A stretch of 64,000 nt of DNA from Pelagicoccus albus (lineage in GTDB: Bacteria; Verrucomicrobiota; Verrucomicrobiia; Opitutales; Opitutaceae), in contig NZ_JACHVC010000001.1 in assembly GCF_014230145.1 (NCBI RefSeq), positions 248,001 to 312,000 on the forward strand. Reading direction: 5' to 3'. The notes beneath the pieces were generated by a model. It searched no databases. It was not told where the DNA came from and saw nothing but the letters and a program-made list of their open reading frames with translations. The position numbers and the translations under genes are program-made. Positions 54,253 through 63,783 of this stretch are shown here, one piece after another (the stretch's first letter is position 1; each line of letters begins with the position of its first letter).

Positions 54253-55008
54253 CTAGAGGCGTGCAGGAAGGCCGGCGGCGGCCAGGCGTTCTTTCGCTTG
54301 TTGGATCGTATAGGTTCCAAAGTGGAAGATTGACGCGGCGAGTACGGCGGAAGCTTTTCCTTTTTCCAAAACATCGACCAGGTGGTCGAGGTTGCCCGCT
54401 CCTCCGGATGCGATAACGGGCACTTCAACAGATTCGGAAATGCGGCGGGTCAACTCGCAGTCGTATCCGGCCAAGGTGCCATCGGCGTCCATACTGGTGA
54501 GAAGGATTTCACCCGCTCCCAGCGAAACGGCTCTTTTCGCCCATTCGATGGCGTCAAGGGGAGTGGGATTCCGTCCACCATGGGTGTAGACTCGCCAGGA
54601 GTCGCCGTCGCGCTTGGCGTCGATGGCGAGCACGATGCACTGGTTTCCGAACTTGCGGGCGGATTGAAAGATCAGGTCCGGGTTGTTGATGGCAGCGGTA
54701 TTAAGGGAAACTTTGTCTGCTCCCGAATGCAGCATCTTTGTGATATCGTCGACGGTGCGTAGTCCGCCGCCAACAGTAAGAGGCATGAAGCACTCGGATG
54801 CGGTCCGCTCAACGACGTCTCGCATGATCTGCCGCTCGTCGGAGGAGGCTGTAATGTCGAGGAATACCAGTTCGTCGGCGCCTTGTTGGTCGTAGGCCTT
54901 GGCTGATTCGACTGGGTCTCCGGCGTCGCGGAGCTCTTTGAACTTAACGCCTTTGACGACACGTCCGGCGTGTACATCGAGGCAAGGTATGATCCGTTTG
55001 GCTAACAC
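54253..55008 (-). CDS. hisF: Imidazole glycerol phosphate synthase subunit HisF
   Basis: Cyclase subunit of histidine biosynthesis: converts PRFAR with ammonia from HisH into IGP and AICAR. 251 residues, the full TIM barrel: [81 protein letters not shown] and [15 protein letters not shown]. No other his gene is adjacent. It heads the direction towards the NsrR-like gene. Confidence 0.97.
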   Translation of the reverse strand: MLAKRIIPCLDVHAGRVVKGVKFKELRDAGDPVESAKAYDQQGADELVFLDITASSDERQIMRDVVERTASECFMPLTVGGGLRTVDDITKMLHSGADKVSLNTAAINNPDLIFQSARKFGNQCIVLAIDAKRDGDSWRVYTHGGRNPTPLDAIEWAKRAVSLGAGEILLTSMDADGTLAGYDCELTRRISESVEVPVIASGGAGNLDHLVDVLEKGKASAVLAASIFHFGTYTIQQAKERLAAAGLPARL

Positions 55009-55071
55009 TGGCTGTTGGGTGGAAAAATGAAGGAAGCAGTAGTTAAAGCTTCTCGATAATGGGACAATAAA

Positions 55072-55103
55072 AAAGGGCGACCTCTTGGAGAGTGTCGCCC
55101 TTT
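55072..55103 (-). terminator. Intrinsic terminator downstream of the 588-residue protein gene
   Basis: AAAGGGCGAC (55072-55081) pairs perfectly with GTCGCCCTTT (55094-55103); on the minus strand the stem runs into a T run. It separates the unknown gene from hisF. Confidence 0.9.
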
Positions 55104-55123
55104 GGAGAAAGATTTTCTCGTTC

Positions 55124-56890
55124 TTACATCGCTTCGCCGACCGCGATGATATCGGGATCGAATGAAGCCGCGAAACGATAGGTCTGACCGGGGCGCATGA
55201 TGAGCGGATGGTCGCGCTCGAGGATTTGCAGGTAGTGCAAGTTCCCGTAGTTGCCGCGGTAGGCGCGATCGTTTGTCACCACCTCGGTTTCCTTCCAAGT
55301 GCCTTGGAAGTCGTCCTTTTGGATGGCGCAGCGTAGCCCTTCTGCTCCCAACATCGGGGAGGACTCCACGCGGTAGCGCGAGTGAGGCGAGCCGATGGCG
55401 AGCATGTAGCGGAAGCGGTCAAGAGTGACTTGATTCTTAACCGTGTAGATGAACTCGCAGGAGATCTGGTTTTTGGCGAAGGTCCAGTTGACTTTCACGC
55501 TTCCCAGTCCGGAAACGATCTGCTCTTCGGTGTTGATCCACTCAGGCTGTTCGTAGCGGAAGTAGAAGGATCGCTTAAAGCCGAGGCCAGTGGTGCACTT
55601 CTTGCCGTAGTAGGATGGAACGAATACGTTGTCGCCTACGGTCAGCTCTGGAATCATCACCGGCACGAATTGGCCGTTGGGCCAATCGAACACACCCGGG
55701 GAATGCGGGAAGGCTTGGCAGTCTGAAGTCGGGTGCCCGTTGTTGGACATCAGTGGCATTTGGATCTGCAGCCTGGACTCGACGTTGCGGTAGAGGAGGA
55801 GGCCTTGTTCCTTCTTGCTGGACTTGTCGAAGATGACGAAGCGGCATCCAGACTTGAAAGGCTCTGGAGCGGCTGCCGCAGGCGCGTCGATCTGCTTCGA
55901 CAGGCGAGCCCACTGACTCAAATAGCGAGCGCCGTCGAAGTTGGCCATGCGTGTTGTGTGCAGGCGGTACGCGGTACGCTCGTCGTCACGAACTACCAGG
56001 TAGCCGTGCTCTTGGTCGAGGAAGGTCTCGTAGAAGTAGTAGAACAAGCGACGCAGCAAGTCGAAGTACTTTGGACGTTTGTCGTCGGGTACCCAACCAT
56101 CGCGGAAACCTTGAAGGAGGAGCGAGATGAGGTGCATCTGGCCGTAGGCTCCTGCGTTTTCGGAACAGGTCCAACCTAGTCCGTCTTCACGAACCATGTC
56201 AGGAAGCAGCTTGATGTACTTCTCTGCGAAGGTTCTGAGGGAAGGCAACTTGCGTTCGCGCAAGCCAGGGTTGCTGTGAAGCTGAAGGGCTTGGCGTGTG
56301 AAAACGAAGGCTTGTACGCCGTAGAGGGAGAATGATCCGCCGATCCCGTTTTCGCCGACATCGTCGAAGTAGCCATTGGAGCTTGTTTCCTCGATGCGGG
56401 ACAGGAAGCGCTCGATGAGGCGTCCTGTTTCGTCCTTCTTGGATAGGCCAAGTGAGAAGCGGCAGACTGCCTTGGCGACGTTGAAGCACTGCCAGTGGTT
56501 GTTGTAGTCGCTGCGGTTGAGCAGCAAGCGGTCTAGGTTTTCCCGTGTTTCGTCTACGAGGCGTTCCCACACGGGGTTACGCTCTTTGGAGGGACCGAAA
56601 GAGAGGAGGGCTAGCGCTGCATAGGCGAGACCGTTTTCTTGTGGCGGGTCGCGGAAGGCCTGAGCCGTGATACAGCGGGCCGCGAGGTCGATGAGATCCT
56701 TGCCGTCAAGCTCGGTTTCTCCGGTTGCTCGGTAGAACTCTCCTATGGCAAGAGCGGCGTGGCCGGACTCGTCCAAGCGAGAATCTTCACCTTCGATGGG
56801 TGTGATGGTTCCATCCGGATTGATGGAATCCAAATTGTGGCTGAGCATGGAGCGAGCCATGTCAAGGCACTGTTCGGAGAAGCTATCCAT
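55124..56890 (-). CDS. Large protein with probable alpha/alpha-toroid N terminus, function unknown
   Basis: 588 residues, no signal peptide. Residues 1 to about 340 look all-helical and repeat in a way seen in six-hairpin glycosidases and polysaccharide lyases ([70 protein letters not shown]). From about 350 a beta-rich part follows ([20 protein letters not shown] and [19 protein letters not shown]). The layout, toroid plus beta-sandwich, is that of heparinase-like lyases, but I cannot point to catalytic residues. It is a single gene between rho and hisF with its own terminator. Confidence 0.7.
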   Translation of the reverse strand: MDSFSEQCLDMARSMLSHNLDSINPDGTITPIEGEDSRLDESGHAALAIGEFYRATGETELDGKDLIDLAARCITAQAFRDPPQENGLAYAALALLSFGPSKERNPVWERLVDETRENLDRLLLNRSDYNNHWQCFNVAKAVCRFSLGLSKKDETGRLIERFLSRIEETSSNGYFDDVGENGIGGSFSLYGVQAFVFTRQALQLHSNPGLRERKLPSLRTFAEKYIKLLPDMVREDGLGWTCSENAGAYGQMHLISLLLQGFRDGWVPDDKRPKYFDLLRRLFYYFYETFLDQEHGYLVVRDDERTAYRLHTTRMANFDGARYLSQWARLSKQIDAPAAAAPEPFKSGCRFVIFDKSSKKEQGLLLYRNVESRLQIQMPLMSNNGHPTSDCQAFPHSPGVFDWPNGQFVPVMIPELTVGDNVFVPSYYGKKCTTGLGFKRSFYFRYEQPEWINTEEQIVSGLGSVKVNWTFAKNQISCEFIYTVKNQVTLDRFRYMLAIGSPHSRYRVESSPMLGAEGLRCAIQKDDFQGTWKETEVVTNDRAYRGNYGNLHYLQILERDHPLIMRPGQTYRFAASFDPDIIAVGEAM

Positions 56891-57032
56891 TTATTTTCGA
56901 GAACTAATGTGGTGCTCGCCTTGAGTCCTGCGAGCAGAGGAAACGTACTTTTTCACGCGACGAATCGCCGCAGTTCAAGCGTTAAGCGCGTTTGGCGCCT
57001 GTTATTATCAAAAGAACTGCGAATTCGTTGGT

Positions 57033-58163
57033 TTATCTACTGATGAGGTCTAGGAGGTCTTGGTTAGAGTCGGTTTTGGAAAGTCGAGTGATCATGGTCT
57101 CGGCCGCATCCTCTGGTTTCTGCTGCACGAGGGCGCGGCGGAAGAAGTGGATGCTTTCGAGTTGCTCTTCCGGGATGAGCAGCTCCTCGCGGCGCGTGCC
57201 GGAGGTGGCGATGTTCATGGCCGGATAGATGCGCATATCGGCTATCTTTCGATCGAGCACCATCTCCATGTTGCCCGTTCCCTTGAATTCCTGGAAAATG
57301 AGTTCGTCCATTCGGCTTCCGGTCTCGATGAGGGCGGAGGCGATAATGGTCAGGCTGCCGGCTTCCTCGGTGTTTCTCGCGGCGGCAAAGATTTGGCGAG
57401 GTTTCTCGAGGGCGCGGATGTCCAAGCCGCCCGACATGGTTCGGCCCGACTTTTTGGCGGAGTTGTGGGCGCGGGCGAGTCGAGTAATGGAATCCATCAA
57501 AATGACGACGTCTTTGCCGGTTTCGACGAGGCCCTTTGCTCTTTCGATGCAGAGATCGGCTACGCGAAGGTGGCTTTCCAGCTGCTCGTCATTGGACGAT
57601 GCCCAGACTTCCGCATCGATGTTTCTCCGGAAATCGGTAACTTCTTCGGGTCGCTCGTCGACGAGCAGGACCATGAGATGAATTTCCGGATGGTTGGCGT
57701 TGATGCCTTGAGCAATGTGAGTGAGGAGGGTGGTTTTTCCGGTTCTGGGAGGCGCTACGATAAGACCGCGAGTCCCTTTGCCGATAGGGCAGAAAAGGTC
57801 GATGCAGCGGGTGGTCATGCGCTTCTTGTCGGTTTCCAGCTTGATGTGCTCCTCGGGGGTGATGGTGGTGAGCTGGGTGAAAGGGGTGAACTTGCGGCGT
57901 TCCTCGACGCTAACCCCGTCCACTTTTTCGATGAAGCGGACTTTGGGGTTTTGAAAGCGAGGGTCCGTCGTCGCTTGGGCGACGATATGGCTTCCGGTAC
58001 GTAGCTTGAATCGACGAATAAGCTCCTTCGGGACAAATGGGTCAGTAGGGCGTTGGCGGCCGTTTTTGCTCAGGTCGAGCAGCTGTCCGGTCTTCTTCTT
58101 CGAGATTTCGAGTACGCCTTCTACGGTGATGGTTTGTTCGTTTTTTTCTTTTTCGTTATCCAT
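57033..58163 (-). CDS. rho: Transcription termination factor Rho, short form
   Basis: RNA-dependent hexameric ATPase that terminates transcription. 376 residues from ATG 58163 (the frame to 58232 is not family-like), against about 419 in E. coli; the N-terminal helical domain is absent. The OB/cold-shock domain is present (VEGVLEISKKKTGQLLDLS, then IRRFKLRTGSHI), but the aromatic RNA-binding GFGFLR of E. coli is replaced by TGQLLD. The ATPase has Walker A APPRTGKTTLL, LLVDERPEEVTDFRR, MDSITRLARAHN, TGSRMDELIFQEFKGTGNME. Primary RNA binding may be altered. Confidence 0.95.
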   Translation of the reverse strand: MDNEKEKNEQTITVEGVLEISKKKTGQLLDLSKNGRQRPTDPFVPKELIRRFKLRTGSHIVAQATTDPRFQNPKVRFIEKVDGVSVEERRKFTPFTQLTTITPEEHIKLETDKKRMTTRCIDLFCPIGKGTRGLIVAPPRTGKTTLLTHIAQGINANHPEIHLMVLLVDERPEEVTDFRRNIDAEVWASSNDEQLESHLRVADLCIERAKGLVETGKDVVILMDSITRLARAHNSAKKSGRTMSGGLDIRALEKPRQIFAAARNTEEAGSLTIIASALIETGSRMDELIFQEFKGTGNMEMVLDRKIADMRIYPAMNIATSGTRREELLIPEEQLESIHFFRRALVQQKPEDAAETMITRLSKTDSNQDLLDLISR

Positions 58164-58376
58164 GTGGAGCCGAAATGTTTGCAGCGTTAGTTGGATGTTT
58201 TCGTGTCGGTTTTTCGAATACGAGAGCGGCAAACGGGGTCATTTGCGGTGTTGTATCAAAAAAAGAGTGAGGAGATTGTACTGATTTCGTTCCAAAGCTT
58301 GACCGTTGAAGCAGTTGAGGGACATTATCGCTTCCGCTTAATACCCCCCCTAACCCCAACCCAAAGGATCAAGAAA

Positions 58377-60323
58377 GTGCCAAACAAGACCACTTCATCT
58401 GCGAGTCTTGGCGAAAAGGTTTCGCCGTCTTCCGAATTCAAAAAGCAAGCAACCGTCAAAAGCATGGCCGAATATAAACGGCTCTACGCGGAGTCTGTTT
58501 CCGATCCGGAAAAGTTTTGGAACGCTCAAGCGAAGGAGCTGCTTTTCTGGAGAAAACCATGGAAGCAAACGCTTGAGTGGAAAGAACCCCAAGCTAAATG
58601 GTTCGTCGGTGGCAAGCTAAATGTTTGCGAGAACTGCGTCGACCGTCATGTGGGAACCCCTCGCGAGAACAAGGCAGCCCTGATTTTCGAGGGTGAGCCT
58701 GGGGATCAGCAGACGTTGACCTACAAGCAGTTGCACGTGGAAGTATGCAAATTTGCCAACGTTTTGGAGTCTCGGGGGATTAAGAAGGGCGATCGTATCG
58801 CGATCTACATGCCGATGACTTGCGAGGCTGTTGTCGCCATGTTGGCCAGCGCTAGAATCGGGGCAATCCATACGGTGATATTTGGAGGCTTTAGCTCCGA
58901 ATCGATCAAAGATCGCGTCAACGACTGCCAAGCTAAGCTTGTTGTGACCGCGGATGGCGGGTGGCGTCGTGGCTCGGTGGTCGATCTGAAGATGCATGTC
59001 AATCGAGCCATCCAAGATTGCCCAACCGTCGAAACGGTCGTGGTCGTGAAGCGGATCGGCAATACGCGTGTATCCATGAAGACGGGACGCGACTACTGGT
59101 ACCATACCGTGATGGAGGGCGCTAGCCACAAGCACACAGCCAAGGCTTTCGATGCGGAGACGCCACTTTTCATTCTTTATACAAGTGGCAGCACAGGAAA
59201 GCCAAAGGGGGTCTTGCATACCAGTGGAGGCTATCTTCTCGGTACCACTATGACATCGAAATATGTTTTCGATCTCAAAGACTCCGATACTTATTGGTGT
59301 ACCGCGGACATCGGCTGGATCACGGGGCACAGCTACGTGACTTATGGTATTCTTTCCAATGGCGCAACCAACTTGATTTACGAAGGAGCTCCCAACTATC
59401 CGGATGTTAATCGCTTTTGGGACATCGTGGAGCGTCATCGCGTTACGATTTTCTACACAGCTCCGACTGCGATTCGCGCTTTCATGAAATGGGGCGACCA
59501 TCACGTGAAGAAGCATGATCTGAGCTCGCTGCGCTTGCTGGGCTCCGTCGGCGAACCGATTAATCCAGAGGCTTGGAAATGGTACTACAAGACGATCGGT
59601 GGTGGACGTTGCCCCATCGTCGATACTTGGTGGCAAACCGAGACAGGTGCGATCATGATTACCACCTTGCCAGGGGCTGCGTATTCAAAACCTGGATCCG
59701 CTGGACTGCCGTTCTTCGGCGTTGTGCCCAAGGTTTTCAACGATGCTGGTGAAGAGGTCAAAAAGGGCGAAAGCGGAAAACTCGTGCTCACTCAGCCATG
59801 GCCTTCGATGCTCAGAGGACTTTATGGAGATCGCAAACGTTACAAGGAAACTTATTGGAGCGAGTACAAGGGAATCTATTTTTGCGGCGACGGTTGTCGT
59901 CAGGACAAGGATGGCTATTTCTGGATCGTGGGTCGTATCGACGATGTATTGAACGTTTCAGGACACCGTATCGGTACGGCCGAAGTAGAAAGCGCTTTGG
60001 TCAGTCACGGAGCGGTGGCGGAATCCGCGGTAGTTGGAAGACCGCATGAGCTGAAGGGAAGCGCTGTGGTTTGTTTCGTAACTCTGAAGGAAGGGGTCGA
60101 GCCGACCGATGAGTTGCGGCGTGAGCTTCGCGAACATGTGGGTGAAGAGATTGGCGCCATCGCCAAGCCGGACGAAGTTCGGTTTGCTCCGGCTCTGCCA
60201 AAGACTCGTAGCGGCAAGATCATGAGACGTCTTCTCAAAGACATTGCCGCTGGCAGGGAGATCGCTCAGGACACGACGACTTTGGAAGACTTAAACGTCG
60301 TCAAAGCCCTGCAAAAGGGATAG
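58377..60323 (+). CDS. acs: Acetyl-CoA synthetase
   Basis: Activates acetate to acetyl-CoA via acetyl-AMP. 648 residues, the usual length, from GTG 58377, preceded by AAAGGA eight bases away; the frame opens further upstream to 58191 but that part is not family-like. AMP-binding loop [15 protein letters not shown], core [10 protein letters not shown], and C-terminal [14 protein letters not shown] with the conserved acetylatable Lys. This Lys is the usual target of sirtuin deacetylases such as the one at 46395. It ends at a strong terminator. Confidence 0.96.
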   Translation: MPNKTTSSASLGEKVSPSSEFKKQATVKSMAEYKRLYAESVSDPEKFWNAQAKELLFWRKPWKQTLEWKEPQAKWFVGGKLNVCENCVDRHVGTPRENKAALIFEGEPGDQQTLTYKQLHVEVCKFANVLESRGIKKGDRIAIYMPMTCEAVVAMLASARIGAIHTVIFGGFSSESIKDRVNDCQAKLVVTADGGWRRGSVVDLKMHVNRAIQDCPTVETVVVVKRIGNTRVSMKTGRDYWYHTVMEGASHKHTAKAFDAETPLFILYTSGSTGKPKGVLHTSGGYLLGTTMTSKYVFDLKDSDTYWCTADIGWITGHSYVTYGILSNGATNLIYEGAPNYPDVNRFWDIVERHRVTIFYTAPTAIRAFMKWGDHHVKKHDLSSLRLLGSVGEPINPEAWKWYYKTIGGGRCPIVDTWWQTETGAIMITTLPGAAYSKPGSAGLPFFGVVPKVFNDAGEEVKKGESGKLVLTQPWPSMLRGLYGDRKRYKETYWSEYKGIYFCGDGCRQDKDGYFWIVGRIDDVLNVSGHRIGTAEVESALVSHGAVAESAVVGRPHELKGSAVVCFVTLKEGVEPTDELRRELREHVGEEIGAIAKPDEVRFAPALPKTRSGKIMRRLLKDIAAGREIAQDTTTLEDLNVVKALQKG

Positions 60324-60350
60324 CCAAAACGTAACTGATTTTCACGACAG

Positions 60351-60379
60351 AGGCCGAGCTCCCAGAGCTCGGCCTTTTG
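60351..60379 (+). terminator. Intrinsic terminator after acs
   Basis: AGGCCGAGCT (60351-60360) pairs with AGCTCGGCCT (60366-60375) across a short loop, followed by TTTT. The 214 bases downstream up to 60593 contain no gene; a TATAAA box near 60536 may belong to the promoter of the next cassette. Confidence 0.88.
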
Positions 60380-60593
60380 CTGTTTTAGGGGACTGCTCTC
60401 CTCGGACGGAAGTAGAGTGCATTACTCATCGAGGAGCTGTGATCGTTCGCAGCGAGTTTAACTCCTCTCATCCGGTAATGGATGAGGAATGACTGGGGTG
60501 TTTAGGGACGGGCTAGGGTTAAATAGCTAAAATCGTATAAAATCTGCCTCATCGGGATAGATTTACAAAAGATTTTGCCGAAATAAGAAGCTT

Positions 60594-61037
60594 ATGCTCC
60601 GACTTTTTCAGTCTTCAGTTTGCAAGTTTTTCTCTCTGGACCGCAGAGAGAGGCGTAGCCTGAACTCTCGCTCTGGTTTTTCCTTAGTAGAGGTGATGGT
60701 TGCGTCCACTATCATGGCCGTCGCCATGATCAGCGTCTTTTCGCTCTCTCTTCAATCGAGCAAGTTGGGCGATGAGGCACGCTTGCGAATGCAGCTTTTG
60801 CAACACACCCGATCCGAGGTCGAATCTTTGATCGCCTTACCCTACACATCCGCCGCTTTGCAGGAGGGAACTTACGAGATCTCACGAGGCGGGTTCACGG
60901 GCGAGTATACCGTGTCTGTTCGAGCGGGCACCGATGGAGACTGCAAGGATATCGTGGTTCGTATGGATGGACTATCGGGCAGCGACACGATTTCGATCGA
61001 ACTCAGAACTTTGATGAGCAGTACGCTTCATGGATAA
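60594..61037 (+). CDS. Cassette C gene 1: type IV pilin-like protein
   Basis: 147 residues. Basic leader (RRERRSLNSRSG) and prepilin helix FSLVEVMVASTIMAVAMISV with Glu at position 5, then a short body (QLLQHTRSEVESLIAL, YEISRGGFTGEYTVSV). PilV/GspI-like. It stands at the head of a third cassette with the same order as the two at 20337-28494, but with low sequence similarity. It overlaps gene 2 by eight bases. Confidence 0.85.
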   Translation: MLRLFQSSVCKFFSLDRRERRSLNSRSGFSLVEVMVASTIMAVAMISVFSLSLQSSKLGDEARLRMQLLQHTRSEVESLIALPYTSAALQEGTYEISRGGFTGEYTVSVRAGTDGDCKDIVVRMDGLSGSDTISIELRTLMSSTLHG

Positions 61038-61566
61038 TAGAGGTTCACGTACTAAATCCGGTTTTACGCTGACGGAGCTTCTCGTTGCTCTTGCCATAAC
61101 GGGATTGGTCTTCGGCGGCATGGTGGGCGTGATGGTCTCGCAAGGCCGTTTGGCGGTCTTCAACCAAGCCAGTAATCGCAACCTAACCGATTCAGCGATG
61201 ATCGTGCAAAAGCTTGTCCACGGACAAGAGGGCTCCTGGGGCTTTCGCACTGCATCCAAAATAGCATTTGCTGTGGTTCCGACGGCTGAGGTTGATTCCA
61301 GCGGGTCAGTCGGTTGGCAGGCTGTGTATCGCCACGGTATCGAATTCACAAGAGAAGTGCCCTCGGATATGGCAATCGAGGAGCAGACGCTCGTATATGA
61401 TCCGAACGCGGATACCATCACGCTCAACGGTAATGTGATTGGTGAAAACGTCGTCGATTCTTACCTGGTCTACAACAACCCGATCGTTGCCATCGGGGTG
61501 CAAACGCAGAAAGACGGAACCGGAGTCGAACACATGTTCGAAGCTTCGTGCGCATTGCGAAACTAA
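61030..61566 (+). CDS. Cassette C gene 2: type IV pilin-like protein
   Basis: 178 residues. Leader RGSRTKSG and helix FTLTELLVALAITGLVFGGM with the conserved Glu. Body with VFNQASNRNLTDSAMIVQKL and a Tyr/Val-rich end. PilW/GspJ-like in size and position. A prepilin peptidase and assembly ATPase must be encoded elsewhere. It overlaps gene 1, and its last codons overlap the start of gene 3. Confidence 0.85.
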   Translation: MDNRGSRTKSGFTLTELLVALAITGLVFGGMVGVMVSQGRLAVFNQASNRNLTDSAMIVQKLVHGQEGSWGFRTASKIAFAVVPTAEVDSSGSVGWQAVYRHGIEFTREVPSDMAIEEQTLVYDPNADTITLNGNVIGENVVDSYLVYNNPIVAIGVQTQKDGTGVEHMFEASCALRN

Positions 61567-63056
61567 AGGAAATGAAGCTCCTCAATTCAAATTCGTATTC
61601 TTTTGCTGGTGACGGCCGACTCTCCAGCAAGCGAGGTAACGCCTTGATCACAGTGCTGGTCATGATCGTCTTTCTGGGAGGGTTAACTACCGTTTCGATC
61701 AAAGATTCGCTGCATGCCTACAAGCTTGCCAAGCGACAGCACATCCTCGACCAAGTGCTTTACGCTGCGGAAGCAGGCATAGAGGAAGCCGCCCGCAAAC
61801 TAAATTCCGAAAAGTACTACGGGATGACTCCGGTGGTTTTTGTTCACGAGCTGAGTGAGGACCTGGAAGCGACCGTGACTATGACTCCCTTGGACGCGCA
61901 GAGCCAAAACTTCAGATTAACCTCGGTCTCAACCATGGATGGCATCAGCCGAACGGTTACGGTCGAGAAGGCGACTCGTCCCACTTACATGGAGTACGGG
62001 CTCTATTTTGAGGACTTCAACAATCTGTGGTGGATCGCCGGCAGCATCACGGATGGAAAAGTTTGGACGGGGACAACTCAAAGCATCAGTGGAGCGAGTC
62101 TTGCTAATGGTGAAAAAGAAGGGCCCATCTTCAGAGATGTGAACGAGACCTTGTCCGGCTCGTTTGGAGGCACTCCTGAGTATGCTTCTTATCTCTCCCC
62201 CGATATTACCCTAGATGAGTACGAGTACAGCGACCTGCGTTTTTGGAGCGACTACTCGGAAGGCTATCGAACCGAAGTCAGTAAACCCGCGCTCGCCTCG
62301 GTCGATTTCGACGAGATCGCAAACGCCTCAAATGCCTTGAGCGTTACCGTTGAAGACATATCGGTGGATGATGTTTCGTATGACGATATCCCAACTCATG
62401 GTGCGATTATCTTGAAGGGGCCAACGGAGATTCGATTCGACGTGGTAACCGTTGGTGACCAGGAAGTGGGTATTGTTGCAATAAAGAATAAAGACGCCTT
62501 TGGGAACGCATCATGGCATGAGCTCTACAGCGAGTCTCTCGACGTCATCGTGGTCAACGACGATTTGACCACCAATAACAAAAATGAAGTCGATGGAACC
62601 GTGACCATTAGCGAAAGCTCGGACCCCAGTATTCTGAAAGGGAACCTCGCGATTGTATCCACCCAGGACACTACCATAAAGGGGGACATCATCTATAACG
62701 ATCAGGCCCTTGAAACCTCCGGAGACAAGCTACTGATCGCGTCGAAAGAGAACATCTACATCGATCGTACGGACAAGAACGATATGATTCTGCAGGCGGG
62801 CTTGATGGCGGCGGGATTGAACTCGTCGGGCTATATCGGACTCAAGGACTACGACAAGTATGGGGTGCGCGGTAATCTCTATTTCACGGGGAGCATGATC
62901 GGCGGCAAAGTGTATCCGTTTGGCAACTTCAGCTTCACCGAGGGTATGCTAAATGGGTACAAGACCCACCGTTTTTACGATACTCGTTTTTTGACCGATC
63001 CTCCACCTTTTACGCCCTCGCTCAGCAACGAAATCCAATTCTCAGGTTGGCACTAG
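61548..63056 (+). CDS. Cassette C gene 3: large PilX-like protein
   Basis: Up to 502 residues. GTG 61548 or ATG 61572 is the start; neither has a clear ribosome-binding site, and coupling to gene 2 is likely. A hydrophobic N-terminal helix (NALITVLVMIVFLGGLTTVS) is followed by DQVLYAAEAGIEEAARKLN, the AAEAGI pattern of PilX-type minor pilins. The extracytoplasmic part is acidic and Thr/Ser/Asp-rich and ends with FDDPPPFT-like sequence (FLTDPPPFTPSLSNEIQFSG). No enzymatic motif. Confidence 0.8.
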   Translation: MRIAKLKEMKLLNSNSYSFAGDGRLSSKRGNALITVLVMIVFLGGLTTVSIKDSLHAYKLAKRQHILDQVLYAAEAGIEEAARKLNSEKYYGMTPVVFVHELSEDLEATVTMTPLDAQSQNFRLTSVSTMDGISRTVTVEKATRPTYMEYGLYFEDFNNLWWIAGSITDGKVWTGTTQSISGASLANGEKEGPIFRDVNETLSGSFGGTPEYASYLSPDITLDEYEYSDLRFWSDYSEGYRTEVSKPALASVDFDEIANASNALSVTVEDISVDDVSYDDIPTHGAIILKGPTEIRFDVVTVGDQEVGIVAIKNKDAFGNASWHELYSESLDVIVVNDDLTTNNKNEVDGTVTISESSDPSILKGNLAIVSTQDTTIKGDIIYNDQALETSGDKLLIASKENIYIDRTDKNDMILQAGLMAAGLNSSGYIGLKDYDKYGVRGNLYFTGSMIGGKVYPFGNFSFTEGMLNGYKTHRFYDTRFLTDPPPFTPSLSNEIQFSGWH

Positions 63057-63065
63057 TTTAGATCA

Positions 63066-63740
63066 ATGTCTCAAGGAATAGTCGCAACAGTTAGCCAGTT
63101 TTGGCGCAGCCCATGGTCACTCGTTCTGTCCGGAATCGTGATCGCCTCGGCATTGTCCTATTATAGTCGATACGCGGATGACTTGGCAGAAGCGGATGTT
63201 TCAACGGAAAATTTGGAAGACGCGGATTCCGATCATGTTCGCTCTACAGGTAAATTTAGAGAGGTTCCCAATCGATCGTTTGTGGCAAAGCCTAAGGAAG
63301 CTCCCCGAACGACTGTTCCAGAAACCGTTACTACTGATAAGCTCGTTGTGAGACAGCTCGACCGTCATGCCCGTCTCCAAGAGCTCGGTTATTACAGCCG
63401 GATTCTCGATAATCCGAATACGCATCCGAAGATCAGGCAGCGTATCCAAGCCGAGTACGATCGTTTAGAACAACTGGCTGGGCACAACCGCCAACTTCTT
63501 GCCTTCATCCGCAGTTCAGCTTTGCCACCCCCCTTGGATGAACAAGGACGCCCTAAGGCAAAGCTGTCCGCAGCTCTCAAAAACATGAAGGAGACCGGAG
63601 CATGGGAAGATATCCATCAATCCTATGTGGCGGAGCTCGAGCGTTTGGCTACTGACCCAAGCACTCCCTCTGCGGATCGGCCGACAGAGGACTATATCAA
63701 AATGGTCAAAGAGGGAGGTATCCTCCCCATCGGGTTTTAG
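63066..63740 (+). CDS. Cassette C gene 4: membrane-anchored protein of unknown function
   Basis: 224 residues. One N-terminal helix (PWSLVLSGIVIASALSYYS), then a charged, largely helical region with LDRHARLQELGYYSRILDN and IRQRIQAEYDRLEQLAG, and an end with PTEDYIKMVKEGGILPI. It occupies the place of the 244-248-residue proteins in cassettes A and B but I see no sequence similarity to them. It begins nine bases after gene 3. Unknown family. Confidence 0.7.
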   Translation: MSQGIVATVSQFWRSPWSLVLSGIVIASALSYYSRYADDLAEADVSTENLEDADSDHVRSTGKFREVPNRSFVAKPKEAPRTTVPETVTTDKLVVRQLDRHARLQELGYYSRILDNPNTHPKIRQRIQAEYDRLEQLAGHNRQLLAFIRSSALPPPLDEQGRPKAKLSAALKNMKETGAWEDIHQSYVAELERLATDPSTPSADRPTEDYIKMVKEGGILPIGF

Positions 63741-63783
63741 GGGGCAGGTTCTTCGCCTCTTTGAATGGCGAGTTACCGAATTG

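Noticed and set aside
57060-58004. Plus-strand ORF of 314 residues
   Set aside because: Antisense to rho; composition typical of a shadow frame.
58617-59636. Long minus-strand ORF of 339 residues
   Set aside because: Antisense to the strongly conserved acs gene, with no domain of its own.
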